Shown piece after piece: positions 11,495 to 23,700 of a stretch of DNA of 64,000 bases. Every line of letters begins with the position of its first letter. The stretch's first letter is position 1. The DNA comes from Monomorium pharaonis (Eukaryota > Arthropoda > Insecta > Hymenoptera > Formicidae). Both the position numbers and the translations under genes were made by a program. The stretch spans positions 4,768,042 through 4,832,041 of the forward strand of contig NC_050469.1 in assembly GCF_013373865.1 (NCBI RefSeq), written 5' to 3'. The notes beneath the pieces were generated by a model. It did not search any database. It saw only the letters and a list, made by a program, of their open reading frames with translations, and was not told the origin of the DNA.

Positions 11495-13237
11495 CGGAAT
11501 CAAGGAGGATGTGGGGGAGTAGAATTTTTATCTGTCGCGGAAAATTGTCTTCGAACGAAACGATGGTACAAGTGATGGGAAAATATGCGCTACTAACTTG
11601 TAATCTTGTTAGTGATGGAATTTTCGAGTACTTTTAATTCTGCAATCAAGATTTAAATAGATAAATAAGTTTATTTATGCAATTATTATTCTATAATTAT
11701 TGCCACTATTCTATTTCGGAGAGATAACGGTATTAGAAAATCATTGAGACTTGTTTCAAGTTTGAGAAAAATAAACTTAAAATTTTAAAACCATTTTCAA
11801 CAAAAAAATTTCATTTTATTTTTTATTTCAAATACGAAATCGCATTTGCCGAATTATTATACTTATAAATTCACTTTGTTCTTGTGCTAACAGCCAATCA
11901 CTCTCTATTTTAATTTACAAGCACGAGACATTAATTATTATATGAAATTCATGGTTTACGTTGTACGGTTTTTCACGCATTATGCACTCAAAGTAATTTG
12001 CATTTTACCTCTGTGTGAATTCTATTCTCGTGTGCCACCATACGAAGACGTGAAATTAAATCTTGAACAAGATCCATTTAACACGAACTGCTCGCAGGTT
12101 TCCACTCGTACGACTCACGCGTAGACCGAAGCTCGCAACTCTCGCTATTCCCGTCGAGATATTTTCAGCCAGAAACTTGCGAAGAGCAATCTCTTTCGAT
12201 GGAAGTCTTTCAATTTTACCCTCTCTTCGTAACTGGACTGGGGGCAGCTCTCAGATTACCGTTATCTCAATGGCGCCGCAGAAACTCAACACCCACGCAA
12301 TATATCTAACTGGCCAGTTCTTCACCTTTAACCTTGTAGCCGTATATAACGGATAAGACCTACCTAGCACAAACACTCGTAGATGAAAAAGACAGAGGAA
12401 AATGGGAAGTAAGAAGAGAAAATGGGAGAAAAGGAAGAGGAGGGCAGAGAAGGATGTAAAGAGGGAAGATCTTCTTCCGCGACGAATTCAGAGGTTGACC
12501 ACTTCCTTGCCGACCCTCTTACTTGCCTCGCATGGGAAATAGGTGATTCTTCTGTCCTTATTCCGTAGATATAAATGACGCAATTGACGGACAATGTTTA
12601 TTCTCTCTTTTTTTTTTTTGGAGTTTACGATCCACAAGATCACTTAGCTTGGGAGATACGGCTGATGCGCTATAGGCATATGCGGCGCTAGTTCGTCGAT
12701 CCTTGAATATTCAATAGAATAAAAGCTTTGGGAAATACTTCATGCACTTCCGTCGGAAGTAACGTGGGAAAATGCGGCATCCGGCCGAGCTGTATTTCCG
12801 CTCAGACGAATATTCACGCATGTTTATTGAACAGCAGCGTAACTGGAGATTTTCAGAATTCTCACACGAATTATGTATATCGAAAAGCATTTTTTTTATC
12901 ATTACTTTTCAGTTACCAGTGACAAATCTGTAGATTTATATTCAAAGAAAAAAAATAGTTACCGTGATCATAATGTCACTATAATTTATAGTTCATTTTT
13001 GGACCCAACCATTTTAGTTATTCAACAATGTAAATTATAGTTTGTTTATAAGTTTGTTTATAACTTATAAAGTTTTCATAACGTTGGTCTACAATTTATA
13101 ATATAGTTGCCATAACGAAAATGGAGAATTTAACATAGTATATTGTACCATAAAACAATCACTATAAACATCCTCTATAAGCATATTATTATTACCATTA
13201 TTACAGTAATTAATGATTACTATAAAAATAATATTCC

Positions 13238-13269
13238 TGACTATAATTTTTTTTATGCAATTATAGTCA
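13238..13269. repeat. Short inverted repeat, 11 bp arms
   Basis: TGACTATAATT and AATTATAGTCA flank a 10 bp spacer in an AT-rich tract. Confidence 0.7.
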
Positions 13270-14574
13270 CAAATATTACACATTTTTTTCAGTGTTTCTA
13301 TGCAAAAATAAAAAAATTAATAAAACAAGATAAAAAAGACAGTTTTAGCGACCAGTTTGAGGCTCTTACATAATTATTTTGATGATCTAACAGAATTATT
13401 TTCAAATCTGTATCAACTAAATTTTTACACTTTAGCAACATTGTTCTTTCTGTGTATATCTATAATGTATAAATAATATATCATAATCCTCATTCTTTAC
13501 ATGTTTTCCTAGTTATACTCTCATTGCATTGTGTTCACGTTAGTAGAATTTTAAAATGTTTCGTCACTTTTTAGAGGAATACTTCTCGAACTTGGGAAGG
13601 CTGTAAAATCCAATAGATATCCGAATCGGTCCGCGACTGATTATTCTACCAAACGCATCACGCGCGTGACAGAAATCGCCTCTATGCGTCCAGATACGTG
13701 CTTTTTGTCAAAATCGAGGGTTTTAACCGAGATCAGAGAGATGAAAGGTTGCCTAAGATTAAGGATAATTGGAACCTCGCGTGATGCTGCGTGCATGATG
13801 ACTCGTTAAAACAACACTAGAATTGAGCACAGTTTACGTGAATTCATGTACGAATGGATATTCAAAAATGAAAAAGATTATTGCAAATAAATATCTGGAT
13901 AGAGAAATTTATTTGTAGCGATTTAATAAGTTCAGTGAAGATAAGTATATACTCTGGTATTTTGAATTATTATTTCGTAAAATAAGGATATTGTGACATT
14001 CACCATGTTATTTAAAAATCTGTAAATAAAGAAGTATTCCGATACTATTTAATGCTGAGCTACAAATTTAAATGATATTTTGTGTTTTATATGACTATAA
14101 ATCTAATTAAAAAAGATAATAATAAAAAAGTTTAAATCTTATTACATTTAAATATACAAATAGGTGATATGAAAGAGACAAAAAATTATACAAAATAATT
14201 TAAAATTATTAAAACTTTTAAATTAGCAGGCCGGATAAAGTTGTCAAATGTGGTAAGAGTTAATTTAAAAGTTTTGAATCGAGATGTGGATAAAGTTAAA
14301 GTGACTGCAATGCAATTTCCCGTTGCATTTTGTTCTTAGTTATGCTTCCCCCTCGGCTTTTTGCTTCTTTCGGAAAACTCATATGGCAATATACGCTCGA
14401 TACATCGGGGAAAAGTATCGTCCGATGCCAGCTGCGCTCCCGGCGTACATCGAACTAGCCGACGAGTTCGACTCGCCGAGTAAGCAAACATTTGCATCGT
14501 GACATACGCGGATCACCTCCTTGCTACGGGGTTTACCTTCCAGATTCGCGTGTACACGCCAACAGACAGCTTAC

Positions 14575-14747
14575 TGTGGCGAAATCGGATTATAAGCGAA
14601 TTCGGTGGAACCGATACAAGCCGACTCGCACCGCGTCGGATTTCCGTGCAAATCAATTAAGAACGTGCCACCAGATTTCATCGACGGCAATTGATTCGAA
14701 AATGTATCATTCGTGACCACACAGGTAACATTAATATCTTGAGATTG
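14575..14747 (-). CDS. Weak candidate exon, unrecognised protein
   Basis: On the minus strand an open frame of 173 nt lies between a plausible acceptor (TTTTAAATCAG) and a donor (CA then GTAAGC), phase 0 in and 2 out. It reads QSQDINVTCVVTNDTFSNQL and, after SMKSGGTFLID, LHGNPTRCESACIGSTEFAY. INVTC followed later by further Cys is loosely reminiscent of an extracellular domain, but no family is recognised. The phase does not fit the donor of exon C (phase 1), so it cannot directly follow C. Chance is a real possibility. Confidence 0.2.
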
Positions 14748-15710
14748 CTGATTTAAAATTGTAATACAGCATTTTGCAAATCTCGAATTTATTACTATTG
14801 ATGTAACAAAGTATACGTTAAAAGAAAGTTTTCTTTTCGTGCAACAATCTTTTATCGACATTAGTGTCTGTTTTTTTATTTTTATTTAAGAAAGTAATAT
14901 TTATATGTGTGTTATTTGCTGACATAAATCGGATAACATAACGACTATATTAATATTCACAATACTTATATATTTACTAAATTCGAAGGTAAAGTCGACT
15001 TTGTGATTGACTTTCACTACTAGCACGTTGCGTTAAAATAAGAGTCTTATTAGTCTTGCAGTATATGTATAATAAGAAAAAATTTTAGGATCAAAAATTA
15101 AACTTTTTAGCTCAGGCTTTTAAGGTATAAAATTAAATGTAAATGCTTTTTATTATTAACAATAATTTAAAATGTAAAACAAATATTTCAACAATCAAAC
15201 ATAAAATAATCAGAGCAAAAATTATTAAATTTAGAATTCACAATATAAAATCATTTAATTATATGTAATTAATGAAAGTGTAAAATATAAAATATAAAAT
15301 GTTTCATTAATACAAAAATATAAAAAAATTTTCAACTGCTTTCAATAGATTTTTAGATGTATAAATTATTTGGAAAATAAAAACTCGTAAAGCATTTAAA
15401 TTTGATTTGGAGTGATATTTGGACAATCTAAAATGCTTTAATGTTTTAAATTGTTTTTGTAATGATAAAATATATACAAAAAAGATCTTAACAAATATAT
15501 AATGTTTCTTAAAAATTTCAAGAACATGATCAAGATATAAACTTCAATCTAGTTTAACAAGTAACAAGTTAATGTTTTAACATTAATTGTTATAATATTG
15601 AAAATAATCTACTTCATAAATCCTTTAATTATTTAAAGATTAAAATTAAATTTTTATATTATCAAAAAACACATTTAAGATTAATTAGCACAAGTTTGAA
15701 AACTTCTTTT

Positions 15711-15996
15711 ACTGTTTGAAGAAAAATAATTTCCCAATAGTTTTTGACACGTTGAATCCGAATTCATAAATGAAAATGTAGTAGCACATCAAGTTTCTGA
15801 GAAAAATGAGATTGAAATGCCTTAAAATATCGGGTTTGGCAGTTGCAAGTTTTCAAAAATAGGCAAAAACGCGTTTTTGAAGCGATTCAATCTATTTCAT
15901 TTTCCATAAAAACCCCGACATGATATTACATTTCCATTTACGAATTCATATTCAGCATCAAAAACTGTGGGAAATTATTCTTTTTTTCAAAACAGC
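15711..15996. mobile_element. Inverted-repeat element, about 285 bp
   Basis: Arms of about 70 bp at 15711-15784 and 15925-15996 are imperfect inverted copies. Each contains AATAATTTCCCA followed by AGTTTTTGA and GAATTC in matching order. The spacer of about 140 bp includes a perfect 14 bp palindrome (AAAAACGCGTTTTT) at 15865-15878. No coding capacity was seen. Most likely it is a non-autonomous DNA-transposon remnant; a structured regulatory element is a less likely alternative. Confidence 0.65.
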
Positions 15997-16137
15997 AAAA
16001 ACTAGGCAGATCTATGCATACTATATTTTTCGTGTAAATATCCGGATGTAGGGACACTTTCGGTCACTGAAACATTTACCCGGATATTGTTTGCTGTCTA
16101 TTTGATATAAAATAATACATTGCTCATCTATTATATT

Positions 16138-16252
16138 AATAGAACAACTCAAAATCAAGCTAGATTTGTTAATCGTAAGTAGTATAACTGTGTATGCACT
16201 ATATACACAGTCGTACTACTTATAAATCTGGTTTCATTTTGAGTGGTTATTA
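16138..16252. repeat. Long imperfect hairpin, about 115 nt
   Basis: Arms at 16138-16194 and 16201-16252 pair over about 50 positions around a loop of a few bases (near 16195-16200), with a bulge of about 6 nt in the 5' arm. The innermost 20 bp (TAAGTAGTATAACTGTGTAT and its partner) has only two mismatches. It could be a small foldback transposon or a miRNA-like precursor. The stem is longer than a typical miRNA hairpin, which favours the transposon reading. Confidence 0.6.
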
Positions 16253-16269
16253 TACTACTATACGATATA

Positions 16270-16632
16270 CTTTCCGATCGAGCATTACCTTTTTCAGGCG
16301 CGTGATACGCGCGACCTCGTCGACAAGCTCGCCCGCGGGCTATTAATGCGTGCCACCGCTCTGGAAACCGCAAGGAAGTTCTTGTCGACGATGGTCAGGA
16401 CGAAAGGGGAGGGAGGGGAAAGGGAGAGAAAAAAGACGAAGCTGAGTGAAACACGTCGCGCGCGGGGACGCTGGAAACGCGATTGCGGACCGAGGGCGGG
16501 TGTGAAACGCGAGTAATGGAATTGTACCTCCGACTGCGACATTTTACTCGATCCTGACGCTCGTTCGCGCGTTGCGGGAGCGTGTACGCGATTTCCGAGA
16601 AAAGGGAGAGATGTGTGCCGGCCAACCCGTCT

Positions 16633-16666
<34 letters not shown>

Positions 16667-18520
16667 CGTCAGCGACAAGCGACCAGCAGCAGTGCGCTGC
16701 GTTATTATCGATCAATTTCGAGCTGACAGCGCGACCGGGGGGTCGTATTCCTCCGGTCGCAGAAGTCATATGTGACGGCGCGGAACGCCCGGCGTTAGCC
16801 AGGTGGAAGTCAACGGCCGGGACGCTATCACGGGGACGACGCTATTGTTGCGCGGCGGAAAGAAGGAGTTTTCGAACGGGCGCCGCCGATCAAATGTTGA
16901 CTGGTGTAATAACGTTTTCCCGCGGCGGCGGGATCGCGCGTTCCGTACCATTAATTCCCGCCGCGTCGGCAAAATAATTTAAAGCTCGATCGCGGCAAGT
17001 GGAACGGCACACCGTATGACGCGCCCGGCGGCGGGAATGCTGACGAAGGACTCATTAACAATAGCTCGCCCGGAGCGATCTTTCTGTCGAGATTATATCG
17101 ACGATTTCGTCGGCAAACGTACGGTCGTCTCTCGGCGATCTTCACCAGCCGTCATCGGGAGCGAGTCAACGCGGTCGTGAAAGTGAAAGATTCAAGAGAT
17201 TTGAATTTCCGAGTTCGAACCTAGACTCCCTCGGATTAGTGCTGCGCGCGCCTCTCGAGCGTAAACGTGTTTTTCCGATTAAGGTCCCCCGGGGAGGGCC
17301 ACGGTCGTAAATCGGAAAAAATCACGAGCTGGGAAATTATTGGTTATCGGGTGCAGTTAAAGATCGGCGTTTTATGGTAAACGGAAGCCGGGACGTTCTC
17401 CGGGGCGCGAGCGAATCGCAACGGTGTACACAGTATAACCTGGTAATAAGTCGTAAAGTTCGGGGCGACGGTAGTGGAAGATTCCGAGTTCGCCGATGCA
17501 AAATACTACGGGAATTGCAGTTGCTGCGAGAATTGTCGCGATAATAACTTTCTGCTTCTCGGCCGCGCTATACACAATTACTCCGCGCGCGCGTAGCGGC
17601 GAACTAAATACAAGAGCATTTAATTTCTACTCAATCTATATCTCGCGCTCGCGGACCCTGCAGCCAGAGAGACGATCGTCGTTAAAACTCTCTTTCAGCA
17701 CCCCGGCCTTGGATAGTTTCCACGCAATCAGGAATGTTTATTGCATTTTACTATACGCGCACACGGGATTTCACGTCAAGACAGGAATTTCGACGAGAGA
17801 TTTTTATGAGCGCGCCTCGCAAAAATGCTCCTTGCGAGCAAGGTGCGACCGCGAAAGCGTTACGTATTCTCAACTTCTTTCCTCACGGCCGCGTCTCATT
17901 CTTATGCAGTCGAAAATTCAATTGGCGCGCACACGTTTCATTAAAACCAATTATTATTTCGTCGAAAATCCCGTCGCTCTCCGCTGCGAAAGAAATGTGC
18001 GCAGTTTCTAGACGCTTCATTCGGCGAATTCTTTCACGGAGAGACCGCGCGATGATAGATCGCCGTAATTTTCCGCATAAAATCTCCCACAGGGCGATGC
18101 GCCCTCCCTCCCTCGTTCTATCTCCCGTCACGGGCGATGTTGTCTATCCGAATAATTTTTTTTTAGCCGCGAGAACGCGACAAGATTTCTCTCGCCGCGC
18201 CAGCACGCCAACACAGACGGAATCCGGCCACTAATCAGAGACACATTTTCGCAGGATAGTTTTACAAATGAGAATCCGCTCGCGCGGGAGGACGCGCGTC
18301 AGAGAACTCCGCGCGTTACAACCGTATCAAATTTGCATGAAATCTGGGAACACAAGGTAGATCCTCTGCGGTTTTCTTCGCTCATCTCGTCTCACCGCGA
18401 GGATTTTACTCCCTCGAATACACGACCATTACGGTATCCACGATGGCACATGCATATGCGCATAATATTCGAGCGCATCTGCTTACGCGTGCGTATTCGC
18501 GACTGTTTGCAACACAAAGA
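16270..18520. other. GC-rich patch with overlapping unassigned ORFs
   Basis: This is the longest GC-rich, CpG-rich stretch of the window. It contains ORFs of 171 codons (17496-18011 plus) and 166 codons (17734-18234 plus) in different frames, and several on the minus strand (for example 16395-16769). The 171-codon ORF starts with a hydrophobic stretch (IVAIITFCFSAALYTI) that could pass for a signal anchor, but the remainder has no domain I recognise and overlaps other long ORFs. Low stop density in GC-rich DNA explains them. A CpG-rich promoter or enhancer region is possible but unproven. Confidence 0.45.
16633..16670. repeat. GTC/GTCGCC tandem repeat
   Basis: GTC triplets followed by a GTCGCC hexamer repeated about four times, inside the GC-rich patch. 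It gives Val-Ala, Ser-Pro or Asp-Gly repeats in the overlapping ORFs. Confidence 0.9.
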
Positions 18521-19510
18521 TTCCGTTATTTTTCTTTTTTATACAGCGCAGCATAAATATTTTATTTCAAAGGATGCTCTGGAAATTGCGGATACAAGGC
18601 CGTCCTTCAAAGCGGAATTGACCCCATTTGAACAATTCGGCCAACCAACGGTCAATTCTCGCTTCGGATTGAATCGTATTTATTATACGATATTCATCAT
18701 CGGCGCAATTCTACGGCTCTATGAATGTAAAAATATATTGAAAATAAGTTCTATTTCTAGTTTCCTCTTTAATCTAATTTGCCTGAGCAAATGAGCAATC
18801 GATGGAATCGATATTCAACAAATTGATTGTAAACATCCGAGTTACTGAACTGTGAAAATTCATCGCGCACATTCGTTATCCCAATATCAATTACAAAATG
18901 TAATAGAACGAGCTGCATGCGGAGAGATTTATTGTATTTAGCATAGAAACGCTTCTGAATTTCACACCGGATTATTTCCAGAATTGCAATTACTCACGCT
19001 AATCCCGCAATATTTTCGATACGTTTGCTAACAAATACAGTTCAATCGAAATTAGCAACTTTCCAAAGGAAAAATACCCTCTGCCCTCGAAATAAATTAA
19101 CACCAGCGCGCGCCAGCGAACAGGTAATTTCCTATCGCGATAAGTCACGCGATGTATCGCCCTGTAAAACGAATTAGGAAACGGCGATACCAGCAAAATT
19201 AATCGTCGATACGATAAAATAATTGCAGAAAAACTCTACGATAAATATATTCATTACACATTGCCCCCTCCCCTTTCCCCATCACGTTTTGTAAGAAATC
19301 AAGCTATGTTTGACGTGAAATACTTTTCACAGACGGCGAGATACAGCAAGGAAACATTTTTCGAGGTAACAGAAACGTTTGGGCTCGTTTGACATTTTCT
19401 AAAACACAAACGAGTTGTAAAAAAAAGCGCAAACGCGAGAGAGGTGGCAACAGACAGAGAAAAAGAAAATGGGAAAATGCATAACGTGACATATAATATA
19501 TCCGGGTATC

Positions 19511-19618
19511 TACATATATGTATATATGAATATATACATATATATATGTGTGTGTGTGTGTATATATATATGTATGTATGTATGTGTAGTTATATATGTA
19601 CCTATATATTTACATATA
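19511..19618. repeat. Compound TA/TG/TATG repeat
   Basis: Imperfect ATAT runs, a (TG)n run and (TATG)n units in series. The Tyr/Ile/Cys-rich ORFs at 19444-19747 are by-products. Confidence 0.92.
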
Positions 19619-20771
19619 GCCTGCGCGCCATCCATTTCGAGAGGAAGATTAATGGCGCTTTCGGCGAAAATGCAATTTACCGAGCAATCGACACGCTACG
19701 ATGATTCGCCCGGAACGCAAAAACGGCCGGCGAGGTTTCCCGGCTGACGGGTGTGAGAGGGAAAAAAGATCCGGTCAATCTGCATCACGGCGATAAGACG
19801 GAAGAGCACCGAACGCGCTCCACGGGGATGGTCGATCGGCCGAATTGCCCTAGCATCAGGGGGGATCATCGGAATCGCGTAGTATCTACTATTAAAAAAA
19901 AGAAGAGTGGAAAGAGGAGCGGGGAAAGGGGAGGGAAAAATAGAAATGGGTCGTGCGTATGTGACAACTATGCGTCGCGGGGACGCATTACGCTATTACG
20001 TCGAGTCGCGCGTAAACTCTCGTACAATTCCCACCGGTGCATCGTGGCGGTGCACGGTGGCTCGTTTCACGCTCTCGGAACAACCCTGAATTAACCGTGT
20101 TCGTTGTTGCACAAGCGGATAATAACGTTGCCGCTGCTATTGCGCGCACACTCGCGATACGAATGAATGAACTTATCTGTATGTTGATTCGACGCGGATA
20201 TACGCGCGGAGTTTGTTATTGAATAAGCGGCCGCCGCGGCACGGTTAGCGCGGGATCATATTCGGTGAGTATTATGTTAGGCATCGTGCCTTGCTGTGCT
20301 TATTTCCTGTGCCGTTGACTCTCGCGTCTACAGTCAAAGAACGCGCATTGTTCAGCGAAGTCGACATTGGTAACGATTGGACTGGTTGCCGGAGTAGAAT
20401 GAGTTCAATGCTAACGTTAATAGCTATTGCGCCGTGTACACATTGTGTTCTTATAAATGTTATATTATTAATAAAATCAATATAAGGCGCAAGATATAGA
20501 GAATTAAGAAAAAAATTTTGCCACTGCTCTTTTACATTTCTCCAAGCAAGTTAATAAATGTTATTATAATAATGTTACAATAATTTAAATGCAAGACATG
20601 CCACTTATGTATACGAGTGAAGAACATTTCTATTTAATCACAATTATATACACACGTAATAATAAAAGATAATATAAAAAACAAAAAAAAAATGGTTGCT
20701 AATGAAATGCAAGCGCAATGAATGTATAGGGTCACTGCACTAGTCAATTAACAAATAAGAAATTTAAAAGA

Positions 20772-20788
20772 TACACACACACACACAC
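20772..20788. repeat. (AC)n microsatellite
   Basis: Short perfect AC run in AT-rich DNA. Confidence 0.9.
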
Positions 20789-23700
20789 ATTACATATATA
20801 AAAAATAATTAGTCACTGAATATTAATAGCTGTATATTAATTTTTTTAATATTATGTGTTACTTATGAAAAAAGAAAATAGTTTTTATTACAAGAATGAA
20901 AAGCTCAATAAATAACCGGTGAATTAATTAACGACTGATGCTACTAATAGATGTATTAATAAATGACGTGCGAGTTTTCATTTTAAAGGAAAAAAAACAT
21001 ATACGAAAAAGTATTTAAATTTAATGATAGCTTTATAACAATAATTAACTTTCTAAAGTACTAATAAGAAAAGACCAGTATTTACAAGTACATGAATATT
21101 AAAATACAATCTCTAATTTGTTGAATATGAAAATTCACTGGTGGATCGCTTTTGCGTTCAGTTTGCTGGTGTGTTTTCTTTATTATAATGTATTTACCGT
21201 ATTTTTCTATTTTACTTAATATAAATTATACCCTTTTAAATAAAAAATGATACTTCAATCTGTATAAAAATTAGATATAAAAATTAATTTGCACTTTGTT
21301 ATTTTAAAGTCGTATTAACAGTTTAATAATTTTGTTTTTAATAGTCACTTACCGATGACTATTCAGCAGTGACCTTATTCTTCTATTCTACTTTTAATGG
21401 CAAACATATACGTATTGATTATTAATAACATTTAATATTATAATGATATATTTTTGTTATCGTCGCTATATTTTTTTTGCAGGAATGTGTAATTAACGAG
21501 GTTGTTTTCAGCGAGATAACAAATTCGAAGATGCTGATATTCGAGCAGCAATCGGAACAATGGCTGGGCGGAAACGGGGCGGAATAATACCGGCCATTTT
21601 CGCTGCATTAATTTTTCAACACCCACCTATAGAGCTGTGTTAGGCTAAGCATGAATTATGAACACATTACGGCCGGGATACAAATTGATTTATGGTCGCG
21701 GCGTCTCGCCGTGCATATCTAATATCCCCTGGCGATATTCTTCAGCCAGGGCGCGGGTCACGGAATACGATTAATCTGCATAGCGGATCTCGTCAGATTC
21801 TTTAATAGCGCTTTTATTATGTTCCTGTCCCCGTCTCTTACCAACGGATCGTTAAAAGCTTTACGAACAATTGTTGATACGACAAGTTTTTGATTCGGGG
21901 AATTTCCCGACAGGAAATGTAGTATCTATGGTACATCCAATTTCCAAGGGATCTATATCAACAAGACAAACTTGAATTTTGAATATCAGAGACGGACAGT
22001 GCCTCAGAGCATATAATTCTCTGATTTTCAAGCAAACATAACAATTCAGTTTATAAAAATTTCCAATATTATAATTAATACTGTTTTATTTTCCTTTATT
22101 AGAAAAAAATATATGAGATAAATTTGCGCGGACCTAACTTAAATCATTAAACTATTTGATGATGGCGTGGTAGAGGAAATAGTAGAGAAATTTCCATTCC
22201 AGTAAATTACAGTCAGAGTCTCTCGATTAGTATGGCAAAGAGATTCGGAATGAATTTTGTTTAACTTTCCTCAATTCCGCTCGTTAATGCTGGATTCGCA
22301 TTCTGGATGCATTCGGCATGTTAATTACAGGGCTATTAAATTGCTGCCGCGATCGTTACGGAATGAAACGGCTGTCAATACAGTTTTATAGTAAGTATAG
22401 CACTATTAATGGCCGTCGTGCAAGTATCCCGCAATATAAAGCTATAAATCAGATTACGTTGCGGGAGGAAGGGCAGGGTAGGGATACGGGATTATCATCC
22501 TATTAACTATCCGATTCACGCTGTAAAATATGTTTATTCGCTCCGGCTTGTAATTAGATTCATTAACTCCCTTGCACTCGCCAGGAAGATAATTATGCCG
22601 CCTGATTAAAACGGTTGACGTAGTTCGATTTAAATTCGAACGAATTTCCTCTCTCCATTAATTAAATTTCCTATGAACGACGTTCCACAGCGCGACAATA
22701 ACACTCGACGAGATACTAAACAGCAGCCGCTTCGTTCCCTATCATCGCGAAATTGAGGGCGAGCCTCGTGATATCCTCCTCAAGCGCTATAAATGTTCAG
22801 TCATTCGTCTTCTGTCGCAGCAATGGGAATCATTGCCCGCGCAGTATAAATGCGCGAAGAGCAAAAATGCAGAGAAAAGCGAAGAACAACGGTAAAATAT
22901 TTAGCGTGATTCTACGTAAATCGACGCTCGTTAAATTTACATTGCATTGTATGATGAGATTTAAATAATGATCGCAAATATATCGTCTACAAAAAAAACA
23001 GAATTAATTGTATCTAACATAAGTCAAATTAATATTTGTTGAAATAGCACATGGGAATAATAGTAAAATCAAAACATTTTAAGTGAAATTATAATAAATG
23101 TTGCTAGAAACTGAATTTCGAATTATAAATTGTATATATATTATTATATACAATTGTTATGTACAGTTATTTATCGGCAAATCTCTACTATTGTTTTATT
23201 TCCAAGCAACAAAGCTACAATTAACTATGTAACATATTGTTAAATATTTTTTTAACCCTCTGTTCGAAATACATATCGTACATTTTCAAAATCTTTCAAA
23301 ATTGAGAAAATAATCATACATACAAATATAATCTAAAAAGTTGTAAATAAAAAGCCATAAAGTTTCAAAGTCAACTTTTATGTCATATGTATGCAATTAA
23401 AAAAAAATCAAATGTGAACTGAACGTTCGTCTCATACGAAAGTAATGGAAAGCAATAATTTTACAATACAAATAATAATGTTTCCTAATGTGTGTATGTG
23501 TGTGTATGTATTTTTCCTAAAATAATAATTGCACATGGCTTGGTTTGAAACTCTTTATAACATGCATTGTGTATCTCTATTGAATCATTTGGAAACCTAT
23601 ATATAGAATTTTATTAAGCGCATCACACTCTATTGTGCAAAGTTGAAAGAGTAATTGAGAGTGCAAAGAGCCGAAAAATTTGAATAAAGTAAACGTTTAC

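Larger units (their letters stand above)
8402..16130. other. AT-rich stretch with repeats, no recognised gene
   Basis: This stretch contains the inverted-repeat elements at 10972-11112 and 15711-15996, small hairpins at 11448-11494 and 13238-13269, short tandem duplications, and one weak exon candidate (14575-14747 minus). The block 12385-12480 is strongly purine-rich on the plus strand; the minus-strand ORF through it is low complexity. No protein family was recognised on either strand. Confidence 0.6.

Noticed and set aside
17200..17240. B-box-like GTTCGAACC as part of a tRNA gene
   Set aside because: No A box at the right distance upstream and the flanks do not fold into a tRNA cloverleaf.
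17372..17575. Minus-strand ORF with a transmembrane-like stretch (IIATILAATAIPVVF) as a possible membrane exon of the Ig gene
   Set aside because: Starts at a GTG rather than ATG, no acceptor in the required phase 1, and the reading is the antisense of another hydrophobic ORF.
17496..18011. 171-codon plus-strand ORF with a hydrophobic N terminus as a secreted protein
   Set aside because: Overlaps a 166-codon ORF in another frame and a minus-strand ORF in low-stop GC-rich DNA; no recognisable domain after the hydrophobic stretch.
20250..20275. Plus-strand ATTCG-GTGAGTATT as the donor of a 5' non-coding exon
   Set aside because: A lone donor match in a GC-rich patch, with no coding frame or matching acceptor that can be defined from sequence.
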